Shown here: positions 53,111 to 62,187 of the stretch, piece after piece
Position numbering within the stretch: the stretch's first letter is position 1
How the letters are laid out: the number at the start of each line of letters is the position of its first letter
DNA from: Diphasiastrum complanatum
Taxonomy: Eukaryota; Streptophyta; Lycopodiopsida; Lycopodiales; Lycopodiaceae
Reading direction: 5' to 3'
DNA length: 64,000 nucleotides
NCBI GenBank assembly: GCA_029204225.1
Contig: CM055110.1
Location: forward strand, 21,186,988 to 21,250,987
Position numbers and translations under genes: made by a program
Notes under the pieces: generated by a model
What the model was told of the DNA's origin: nothing
The model's input: only the letters and a program-made list of their open reading frames with translations
Databases searched by the model: none

Positions 53111-55664
53111 GACTGACCGTTCAGCTATGCGGATCTCACGGAAATGGCCACGGTTTGGGGTTCATCAAGACAACTATTGTGCAAGGTGCTGCCCACAGTG
53201 TAAGCACGAGTGCGTCCACGGTCGGGGTGGTCGGCAGAACGAGGGACTTGATGAGTCAAAATGCTGCCCTTGAGGTGTAAGCACGGTCAATTCTCGCGGT
53301 TCGGACCTGGCGCTGTCTACACGTAGGACAGATGAGACAGTGTGCTGCCATTAGGTTGGTGTAAGCACGGTCTGTGCCTTGTGGGGTGCGGGGCGACATA
53401 TTCGAACTGTACGGGTTAACCATTGATACAGAGATGCTACTCGAATTCGGGTGTAAAGCACGGGTGGTTAGCTGCCGGTGCGGGATAGCTGCCGATCGTT
53501 TAGCTATAAGGGCTATCGACTAAAAAGTGGTGGGGCGTGACTGAGGCAATGTGCTGCTCAATGGTGAAAGCACGGATAGTTGGAGGGGTATCCTATGTGG
53601 GCTGATTCCGTGATCGATTTGTATGGGCACGGCCAGGCAAAGGTCCGTTGGCAGGACCATCTCAAAGGGGGACCCTGTCTTTGTTGCTTGTTAGTAAACC
53701 TGCCTGAGTGTCTTACTTGTATGTATTCGTGGTGAGTCTTAGTACTCGTGCTTTGCCTGGTTTGCATGATTGCTTGTGATACAAGGAGCTGATGGCTCAA
53801 GAAGGAACCTTTTCTTTTGAAGGCTGATACCATCAAACAAAGAGGACTACAGAATCTGTGGGGCGGATTTGAAGTTCAAGTACTCACACGTGAACGACAA
53901 CGAAACGACTCAATGTTTGCAAAGGATGGATGGCTAGCCTGTTTCAAGGGTTAGTTTAATTTGCTACAACGCCCACCAGACGCAAACAAGAAGTGAAAAG
54001 TTGGAAAGGGCAAATTCAGAGGAGATCTTCTATGGAGCAGTTGGTCTTCATTTTGGGACGGCCACCTTCGGAACTGAAACTCACTGAGCATGGGTGATAT
54101 CTAGAATCTGTGGGGCGGATTTGCAGTTCAAGTACTCGCACGTGAACGGCAACGAAACGACTCAATGTTTGCAAAGGATGGATGGCTAGCCTGTTTTATG
54201 GGTTAGTTTCATTTGCGACAACGCCCACCAAACGCAAGCAGGAAGTCAAAAGTTGGAAAGGGGGATTCCAGGGGAGATCTTCTATGGAGCAGTTGGTCGT
54301 CATTTTGGGACGGCCACCTTCGAAACTGAAACTCACTGAGCATGGGTGATATCCAGTATCGGTTGGGTTTTTCCTCAAAGGGGAAAGACTAGGATCCTCT
54401 TCAGAGATTGGCAACAAGTTGGATCGAGCCATAATCCTAGCAGATGGCTAGCAAAGTGTTGGAAAGGCTTTTTATCCAAAGAACTCTACTCTAAATCCGA
54501 TCAGCTGATTTTATAAGTGGAGGGGAACTATCACACACACCTCTCTCTTGGGGCAAATTTTGAATGAAAGTTGATCAAAATGGGGGCAAATTCAAGGTGA
54601 CCTAGCCATACTCACACGAGGAGACTGGCGAACTTTGGACCTGATAAGTTGACAAGTTTTTGTTGTGGAAAGGAAAGTTTGTTATAGGCTTTCTCTGGAC
54701 CAGCAATGATGAGGAAACATATGAGTACGCTGGTTTGTGTTACGTGTAAGGCAGCTGATCAATGAAGGAACTGTGAAAGTTGAGTCTTGCATGAGAGACT
54801 TGGTATTTCGAACGGACGCTAAGGGACAGTTCACGTTGAGATCGGACTAGTGCAAACTCTGGGTGCATGTGTCTGATTCAAAGAGAGCTACTTGAAGCCA
54901 AGCTCGATGTACACTTCTTGTTTTGACTGTGAGGCAACTGACCAGTGATGGAATTGTGAAAGTCAAGTTTTGCGCGACGGACATGGTGCTTCAATCAAAC
55001 GCGAAGAGATAGTTCGGATGCGGATCAAACTGGTGCAACCCTTTGGCTTTCCACGAGGTCAATGGTTACATTTGGGCTGATTCAAAGAGCTACTTCAAGC
55101 TAAGTGAGAGGTGCATTGCGGAGTACTCAATCTTTGCCTACCTTAAAGAGCCAAGATGGAAAAGTATCAAGATCAGGCTGGGACAAGGAGAGAAATCAAG
55201 GTGCAGAAGCAACAAGGCACAGAGTGGACCATAAAGTGGGTAATCAAACGATAAATCCTTTGGCTCAGGGAGCCCTGATACCTGTGCGGAACTGAACAAC
55301 TCCGGAGCTCAGGGAGCTCAACACAAAGTGCATCAAGGACAAATCAGGAGCTCAAAGGAGTTCCAAAGTCGATAGTCAGGGGCGAACATTTCAAAGAAAG
55401 GCCTCTGTCACCAGTTAATAAGGTTTTTGGGTTTTACGAAAGCGATATCAAATCTACACTTTTCCCAGACAAAGATATATTTTCAAGTTATGTAATCTTT
55501 CAGTACAAAGAGCTGAGCCTCCGACTTGTGGTGTGCCAGCTTCAATGTTAATAAAAAGTGGCCAGTGAATTGAGTACTGTGCCAAGTAGCTTAAATGTAA
55601 AGTTATTTTAATTGGGAGACACCTTTACTTTAATCTGACATCTGATGAGGACAACAGATTTTAT
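53111..55664 (+). other. non-coding internal region of the family-2 element
   Basis: 2.55 kb without a gag, protease, RT, RNase H or integrase motif in any frame; the longest frames are under 145 codons and featureless. The first 450 bp hold five spaced copies of a TGCTGC... GTAAGCACGG motif pair. A 252-bp tandem duplication follows at 53853-54358. The last 200 bp resemble the 3' UTR of family 1. Confidence 0.85.
53853..54358. repeat. 252-bp tandem duplication in the family-2 internal region
   Basis: Units start at 53853 and 54105 (AATCTGTGGGGCGGATTTG) and differ at perhaps 15-20 positions, so it is older than the nested insertions or under relaxed drift. Confidence 0.93.
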
Positions 55665-55678
55665 AAAGGTGGGGTGGA
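55665..55678 (+). promoter_or_regulatory. polypurine tract of the family-2 element
   Basis: AAAGGTGGGGTGGA, directly before the 3' LTR start; primes plus-strand synthesis. Confidence 0.9.
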
Positions 55679-56576
55679 TGTTGTAAAGCTACCTTTACAA
55701 GCTTTACTTCCGGCGTCGGCGTAGGCGCCAGTTATGTCCCCGGCGCCAGCAGCGCCCCTGCTGCTCCCGGCGCCAACGGCGCCTCTGTGACCAAAATCCA
55801 GCCGGCGCCAAGTTCCTATGGCTGAAAATCTTTGATCAGTTCTAGCGGAGTCCAGAGAGCTCAGATCGATGTGCAATCACCTCACACGATCTAGGCATGA
55901 TTAAAAGAAGCCTGGGGATCAATAAAATCTAGAGAGAGAAAATGACTTTCTAGAAAGAGAAAATCCTAGAGAGAGAAAAACGTGTTTTACCAGCTTAGCT
56001 AGAGTGCTTGGTATGAGGGGGGGAGGGGGGGGGGGGGGGGGGGGGGGGGTGCCGAATCACACCAATACTATAGGGGAGTGCCGGGTTGCGACTCAGGGCG
56101 AGCTCCAACCAAGTTTCAGCCTCCCTTGCTGGAATGTTGTCATGGCTTTCGCCTTGGCATGCTAGCGCCCCAGAGACTAGGGTTGGTCACACACTTGAAA
56201 TGTAACCTTCTCAGATTTATCAATAAAGTGGGATTTTCCTCAAACTGACTCTGATTACCTTCTGGGTTTTAGTGTTCGGTAAAAGCGCCAGTTGTAAGGT
56301 CGCTTCCAAATTTTTAAGTTGGCACAGAGCTGAGGGTCGTATCCCGGGACGCCAACGGTATGCCGTCGGGACCATTCGGTCCGTGGCGCCAACGGTATGC
56401 TGTCGGGATCATTTGGTCCAGGAACTGGTTGTTTCCATATCTGTCGCAGCTTGTGGTTCTGAGTGTTCCTTGCATGAACGTGAATGGGTTAAGCTCTTGG
56501 GGAACGGGCTCTAACCTGTCAGCTGAGTTGGAGCTAAGTCGTGGTTCCCGGCTCCCTTTGGGATGCCTGTGCTACA
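55679..56576 (+). repeat. family-2 3' LTR with a 357-bp deletion and a long G run
   Basis: 898 bp. Relative to the 5' LTR it lacks the bases equivalent to 52694-53050; GGA occurs at both deletion ends. The G tract is expanded to G7-A-G25 (56017-56049), against 6 to 9 in the other copies. Ends GTGCTACA, followed by the target duplication GGCGG at 56577-56581. Confidence 0.92.
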
Positions 56577-56581
56577 GGCGG

Positions 56582-56847
56582 TGGGCAGGGGCAGCCTCAC
56601 ACACACACACACGCGCAAGGTTATGGAAAGTTTTTGTATATATGCCTTCCCCATAATCTATAGGAATGAAACATTGGTTGTTTAGACAATTTAAAAAAAA
56701 AAAAAAAAAACTTGTGGTCAAGGAGGGCACGGGGGCCAAAGGGCCACCGTGCTCGCATCCATCGTGCTCCCCCCTGGTGTGTGTCTCTCTCTCCCTCCTT
56801 GCAAATGAGCGATCACGAACAAAAGGCACTCTCCCTTGTTGCTGTTG
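56582..56847 (+). other. upstream region of the plastid-protein gene
   Basis: An (AC)n run (56600-56613), a TATATATG word at 56637-56644, an A19 run (56692-56710) and a CT-rich stretch at 56786-56800 just before the gene. The promoter beyond about 270 bp has been displaced by the LTR cluster. Confidence 0.55.
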
Positions 56848-57360
56848 ATGTTATTCATGGGTTTCTCATTGCCATCGCCATCGCTATTACTCACTCCGCT
56901 CGCATTCTCTGCATTTGAAACTAAAACATCATCATCATCAACAATAACATCATCCTTTTGTTTTTCTGTTAGTGGGATTCACAGCCAGCGGCTGTTTGCT
57001 GTTTCCAGCCTCCAATTTTGTTCGAAACGTGGATCAGAGCGGACGGAACAGGCCACCCTAGCCAATGCCAATAGTGATGGAAACTTCAGGGATGGCGATG
57101 CATCCAGTAGCTCCCTTTGCTATGCCATGAAGAGGAAGGGGTCATCCTTCAGTGTTCCACGTGCAACACCTAAGGAATCTTCTAGCAAGTTGGAAAGCGA
57201 GAATGAGACTGAGAATTTACCCGATTGGGCAAAGCCTGATTCAGATGTACCACCGCCATGGGCTCGAGATAAAAGCCTCAGCTCTAGCGGGGAGCAGCAG
57301 TTGTTCGAACCACCCTTCTTTGTGTATCTGATCGGTTCTTCCTTGGTAGCTATTGCTGCG
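56848..57360 (+). CDS. probable plastid-targeted membrane protein, first exon
   Basis: Start at the first in-frame ATG, 56848 (MLFMGFSLPSPSLLLTPLAF); 171 codons to a likely splice donor at 57361 (GCG before GTACTC). The first 60 residues are rich in Ser/Thr and basic residues with few acidic ones, like a plastid transit peptide. A variable hydrophilic part follows, then LPDWAKPDSDVPPPWARDKS and a hydrophobic segment, PPFFVYLIGSSLVAIAAV, at the exon end. The PDWAKP...PPPWA motif before a membrane segment is reminiscent of small thylakoid or envelope proteins, but I cannot name the family. The frame continues open to 57546, though codons after 57361 look like intron. Later exons were not found. 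Confidence 0.6.
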
Positions 57361-58734
57361 GTACTCTCTCACTCTCCCTCTTCTGTTGGTGAGCAACTCG
57401 TAATTTGGGTTTTAGCTTTCCTTAGTCGGTCACATAGCCTCTCAAGATCATTCTTTAGTGAAGGATGGAAAGGCCATTTTACTTTTCATTCCCGAAAAGC
57501 ATTCAATTATGCAAAGAATGACATTTCTCAGGAATGCAGGAAGTAGCATAGATTTGGGCGGATTCCATGATTCCTGAGACAGTAAAATAAATGTAAACCA
57601 CATGAAAGGAACACGGTGGAGTATGAATTTTGAAGTCCATAAATATAAGTTTCGGTGTAAACTAAAATGCCATAGTGCCATCGAACCAGATGTAAAAATT
57701 CAGTCGCCCAATACATTAAACCTTTCATGTTTAGCCTTGATCTTTGTGATATTAGAGACTCGAAGGTACTATATCTATTTCCGGTCATTTTCTGCAGGCT
57801 GCAATGTAATTGCAGGAAGTAAGGAAATTATTATTCTATGAAGCTACTTCTAAGAGAGAATCTAGGTTATTGTAACTCTTACAGTCACACCTTGCTTCTA
57901 CATGGTCACAATAATTAGGAAGGGGCTCCCTTGTGAGGGTTATGATATTGCATGGTTCTTGGTGAGGTTCGTCACGGGGAAACCGAAGGTCTTCGACTAG
58001 GAAACTGAAGGTCTTTGATTATAGAGAATGACAAAATTGGAGCTTCCAAGATATGCTCCCACGAGGTCTGAACTTTGGTGTCTCATTCTCAATGCTAAAA
58101 TTTAGGTTTGGGGTTTAGGGTTTAGCGTATCTGGACCTTGCTTTGAAGTTTGATGCATTGATGACTATTTAAACTTTATGTTTAGGTTTGCATTCCTTTG
58201 CAGTCGCTCATTGAAGGTACACAACACCCTTAGGCAAATGGTTGTATCTAACCTATGGGTAGAGTGCAATGTATCCACTAAGTCTCGATCAAAGAGATTT
58301 GAAACTATTGTCTTGTCATTGACCTTTCGGGACGAGACAAGGTTGATTATGGTTGGGTTGCAACCATTGTACACTATTCTGCGCTCACAGACAGAGAGGG
58401 GTCCACCATGGGCCTTATGTCATGCTCTCCTTGAACTACACTCATACACATACCAAGGTAAAGCATGTACAAATAGATCTCAAACTCAAACTTTATTGAA
58501 TTCACAATAAGTGCATAGCATCAACAAGCATGAAACACAGTGGAGTTGGTTGTCGTGTGTCCTCCCAACCTTTGTTGCTTCTGATGATGAATGCCACTCT
58601 CTAGGCTCACTTATCCACAATCCTCAAGCACCCCTCAACCCTGACCTTTCCTAACGTCGACACATGGCCAATTCCATGCACAATCGACACTTGCCACTTG
58701 GCAGTACCCTGACACATAGGCAAACAAGTAGGCT
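57361..58734. other. probable intron or flank of the plastid-protein gene
   Basis: No exon that I can support. Contains the telomere-like run at 58101-58125 and a duplicated GAAACCGAAGGTCTTCGACTA / GAAACTGAAGGTCTTTGATTA at 57978-58021. AATAAA on the minus strand near 58490 may belong to a decayed LTR. Confidence 0.4.
58101..58125 (+). repeat. short telomere-like run (TTTAGGG type)
   Basis: TTTAGGTTTGGGGTTTAGGGTTTAG: about three and a half degenerate units of the plant telomere repeat. Too short for a true interstitial telomere; may be a telo-box-like element. Confidence 0.7.
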
Positions 58735-58884
58735 GACATGTCTCACCCATACATTGGACCAAGTTTCCCAGTGAGCATATGACATGTGTCATGTTTGATT
58801 AGTCAACCCGACATGTGTCACTCGTTTGTTGGACCAAGTGTCCCAGTGAGCATATGACACGTGTTCCGTTAACTAGTCAACTCT
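58735..58884. repeat. 75-bp tandem duplication
   Basis: Units start at 58735 and 58810; the core TTGGACCAAGT.TCCCAGTGAG followed by CATATGACA is conserved. ACATGT/CACGTG-like words recur around it, so it may be U3 of a decayed LTR. Confidence 0.85.
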
Positions 58885-59479
58885 GTTACCTTTTAGGAGG
58901 TCAGTCTAGGCACTCCTGATTAATGGCCTAGTACCCTACACCAAAGCTCAACGTTGAGGCTCAGTAAGTCTAATAACTGTTTTATTTACATTTCTTTTAC
59001 AAAGGTCACCACAGGCCAATGGCTTAGCCATTTCTGTATTTTACAAAAGGTACATCTGTGCGTAAAACTGTAAATAAGCTAGATAGGGAATAAAAGTTGT
59101 AACAGGCCTTTTGTATGAGTTTATGCATAGATTGGATGAGCAACCCGATCGTTGCTTTGTGCTTAGTTTTGAGAGGTATAACTGTATTCTAATCTCTTTC
59201 ATTTCCATTTTAACAAATTTCATTGAACTTTGTCGATCGACAACATTCATTTGACACTAAATTTAATTTCATTTTCTTAAATTGCAGGATTCAAGATATG
59301 AAAGGCGAAGTGGGAAACAAATGGAACTGGTTTCATAGGCGCATACAAGTAGTTGCCCATGTGTTGCATCGCTATGGAAGAATTTTGGTTTTTACACCCA
59401 CACACGATCGTTGGAGTAGAAACAAGCACACAAGAGACAAGTTGTGGGCAAACCTCCTAATCAATAGTCTAACGAACAA
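58885..59479. other. intergenic, no supported gene
   Basis: An 86-codon plus-strand frame at 59223-59483 follows an acceptor-like TTAAATTGCAG (59277-59287), but the peptide has no known motif. Confidence 0.4.
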
Positions 59480-59621
59480 TTAGACTCCCCCACATCGAGA
59501 TATCAATCCTAGATACTACGGTAGCTATATCATCGAACTCTTGAGCAATCCACAATACTCACAATATGTCGAAACAGGAGGGATGAGGGTATTTATATAC
59601 TCTCAGCTCGGGGGAGTCTAA
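59480..59621. mobile_element. MITE-like element, 142 bp, 12-bp perfect inverted ends
   Basis: Left end TTAGACTCCCCC (59480-59491), right end GGGGGAGTCTAA (59610-59621). CAA on both sides may be a 3-bp target duplication, which would suit PIF/Harbinger-like elements. No coding capacity. It could instead be a decayed LTR piece, since a TATATAAATA word lies inside on the minus strand (59591-59600). Confidence 0.5.
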
Positions 59622-60639
59622 CAACATAGAACTCTTGACATGCACAATCACTCTTGCATGAGGCAGGCCCTAAACCAAATAGGGTTCAAGATCTGTTTTG
59701 AGGTAAGAGCTACCTTATAGTTTAGGTGAAGCCTGCTACCAACTACACATCCTTATGGACATAACATTGGTCCTAAGTAGTTCCATGACCGTGAGCTTGA
59801 CGACGAAAGTACCTCCATATGGTCATACCAGATGTTGCAGAGCAGTAGGCTTGAACATCCAATTGAAGGTGGTATCTTGGTGGGACAATTATGGAGGGCG
59901 GACCCCTAGGGTACGATGCATTGCATTGAGAGTCCTCTAACAAGACTATACCTCAGTACTTGTGAGAGGAATTGGAACATCTACTCTCTTGTACACACTA
60001 AGAAGAAAATAGGCTCTCCATAGATCAACTAGAAAGGCTAGTGTCATGCATTCAACCTATGCCTTCCATAGAAGATGAGGCTTGAGCCGAACCAAAGAAC
60101 CCATGAAGGTAATTGTTTGAACTTTGTATTTGAGGCTTGAGCTTGAACTACTTGAATTGAACTTGAGTGTTGAAACTTTCAATTGAACTTGAGTGTTGAA
60201 ATTTGAAAGTTCAATGATGATTCATGAACCGTAATCCATTGTAATTTGTGAATTTGTGTCACGTGTGGAATGCTTGACGAGTCGTGGATATGTTAATTGT
60301 TTAAATTCTAGGTGAACCCCAACGAGATCGACATTGCCAAGGTTCTCAATTTACCTCCTAGTTCATAGGAGGAGATATATGTTGTGTGTTGCATCGTGAG
60401 TATATCGCATGAACAGATAGGCTTACTTGATAATTGATTGCTTGTATTTCAATTGAGATTTTTTGAATGCTGGGTACAAAAATCACCTATAAAGCATGAA
60501 CTTTATTAGACACAATTGATCTGGGTAATCCATGATGTCTCAATACATGTTGAATAAGTAAGCTAGCTACAATAGGTACATCTATCTTTCAATATGTTGG
60601 AATATAATTAGCCTTTTTTGTGAGTTTGCCAGCCACAAT
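59622..60639. other. intergenic, no supported gene
   Basis: A 25-bp imperfect tandem duplication (TTGAACTTGAGTGTTGAAA) lies at 60156-60200. Nothing else seen. Confidence 0.45.
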
Positions 60640-60844
60640 AAAGATGGCAAAAGCCTGTTTCAATTCATCCACTTCTGTTACCAAGTGGAGATACTGCTCC
60701 TTGGTAACAAATTTGTCGCTCGGCGAATCGTTCCTGTTCCTCCACTTCCATGGGTTCTTTTTCCTTACTGAACCTTAGAGATTCCGTTTCTAATTCATCA
60801 ATGCCTCTTGTCGGGGGTTGATCAGGTCCCGGAGAAGTGGTCAT
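60640..60844 (-). pseudogene. family-3 gag N-terminal fragment
   Basis: ATG at 60844 opens MTTSPGPDQPPTRGIDELET and an acidic stretch (KEKEPMEVEEQERFAERQ). A one-base frame change near 60720 is needed to continue into KFVTKEQYLHLVTEVDELKQ, a probable coiled coil. No capsid core remains, so the gypsy or copia identity is open; the Pro-rich acidic start and coiled coil resemble gypsy gag proteins. Confidence 0.6.
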
Positions 60845-61816
60845 TTTCTGAGATAGAAAAAGAGTGTCTGACGGTCCTTCTTGAAAAAAAAAATCGAAAA
60901 GACTAATTAGAACTGTACAAAGGAAGGAACAGAAACTTAGCTGTTTCTGAGGACTGTACTTCCAAAGAGAGAATAAAAAAGAATCCTCTCAGCTCTTCTG
61001 TGGCTATTTACAGACCTGCTGTCCGGAAAAACCAGCAACCAGGGTACCAATTTACAAGTAAAATTTCGATTTTTCTTGGTAGCTACCCTCGCTGTCAGAG
61101 GTATTGAGCTACTGCTCTGAAAACTCAGATTGGAAAACTGAAAAAGGGCAAGAACTTCTGATCCAAGTTGTCTACCACCCTCGCTGACTGGGAAACAGCC
61201 CTGTAGCTCCACAAAATTAGGCTTGAAGCTAACAAACAATCCGAATTTCTGATTTTCTTGAGGGTAAACCCTGGCTGATCTGAGTGCAGATCTGGTGCCT
61301 CGAATTTATACAAGATCCGCCCCAAAATATGGATTTTTAAGGGCACCCTGCTCGCTGGTCAGGTTAGTAGACCTGTTTACTCACAAAAGTTTGGGCCACA
61401 AATTGAAACTCTGGGTTTCATAGAGGCCCCTGCTCGCTAATTTCTGAAGGTCACTGCTCGCTGATCAAACTGCCTCCTCTGATCCAAATTCTCAGATGTA
61501 TGGACTCAAATTTCAAAATTGAACCTGCAGCCAAATCGCGATGGTCTACCAGATCCCTGCTGTCCCAAATCCACTCTGATTTCCAAGATTTATACTCAAA
61601 AATCAGGAATAGATAGCTGATTTTGCAGCGACTAGCCTGCACTAGAAATCTGGTTCAAATTTTTTCTACAAAGCAAGTAGTTCTACGAAGATTTTCTTAG
61701 TAGAAAGCTGTTTCTCCAGCGTTGGCTCTGTCTCTCTCAATTCTGAAAATTAGAAGATGTTTTGTACACTCTACTAACTTTCTCCCTTCCTGAACTAAGC
61801 TCCCAAAGATGGAGAT
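60845..61816 (-). other. family-3 leader with recurring CTGCTCGCTG words
   Basis: CCCTCGCT or CTGCTCGCT recurs at about 61087, 61180, 61349, 61429 and 61454, each in a CC-x-C context, within units of very roughly 80-100 bp that also carry GATTTT/AGATCTG words. No ORF is supported. Confidence 0.65.
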
Positions 61817-61829
61817 GGCTCTGATACCA
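61817..61829 (-). promoter_or_regulatory. primer binding site of the family-3 element
   Basis: The minus strand reads TGGTATCAGAGCC, a perfect initiator tRNA-Met complement one base from the LTR. Confidence 0.95.
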
Positions 61830-61830
61830 G

Positions 61831-62187
61831 TGTTAGAAGTCTCAACACCACAGTAGGGCAAACACTAACTGATTCACCCAACCTTGCCTACTCCCTGATA
61901 TGAGCAAGCCCCTCCTAGCCCATTGTGACGACTGGTAGCATGTATACTGCCAAGTGTCGGCCACGTTGCACTGACGTGGCCGACTGCACGTCGGGACCCA
62001 ACGTGGGGCCCTATCCTGCTGACAGGGTCCCTAAGTTGTGTTACGCCCGCCATGGCTATGGACCGTGCCGGGGCACACTACTCACACTGTCTTGCCCTGT
62101 TGGACGTGTACGCTGGGCACGTCTTTAACTATGGTATCTGACCTCCTGTGTTCTCTAGGGTTCGGCACTGGTTACGTGCTCATAACA
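61831..62187 (-). repeat. family-3 5' LTR, 357 bp
   Basis: In plus coordinates TGTTAGAAG... CATAACA with TG...CA ends. High identity to 22032-22306 over the shared part, including GACTGCACGTCGGGACCCAA and CACTGTCTTGCCCTGTTGG. Confidence 0.9.

Larger units (their letters stand above)
46815..56576 (+). mobile_element. family-2 non-autonomous LTR retrotransposon (LARD-like) with nested insertions
   Basis: Full element between two copies of GGCGG. The 5' LTR is 46815-47290 plus 52352-53095 (1,220 bp together), interrupted by a reverse family-2 solo LTR. Then come a perfect PBS (53098-53110), a 2.6-kb internal region without any retroelement protein, a polypurine tract (55665-55678) and the 3' LTR (55679-56576). 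LTR ends are TGTTGTAAAGCT... GTGCTACA. With complete signals but no gag or pol, it would depend on proteins from another element; the family-1 chromovirus is the natural candidate because the two share LTR ends and sequence next to the PPT. Confidence 0.88.
60640..62187 (-). mobile_element. family-3 LTR retrotransposon, 5' part
   Basis: Minus orientation: LTR 62187-61831, PBS 61829-61817, leader 61816-60845, gag start 60844 onwards. Downstream gag and pol are missing beyond about 60640. The fragment at 21512-22306 is the same family. Confidence 0.82.

Noticed and set aside
58101-58125. Interstitial telomere
   Set aside because: Only about 25 bp and degenerate; listed as a telomere-like word only.
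58203-58215. Possible 13-bp micro-exon between TTCCTTTGCAG and GTACAC
   Set aside because: Splice-like words alone at this length are expected by chance, and the phase relative to the exon ending at 57360 is untestable here.
59288-59483. Possible downstream exon after TTAAATTGCAG
   Set aside because: The 66-residue peptide has no hydrophobic segment or similarity pattern that would continue the plastid-type protein.
10648-61829. Initiator tRNA-Met-like words at several sites
   Set aside because: These are 11-13-base primer binding sites next to LTR ends, not tRNA genes; no cloverleaf could be built around them.
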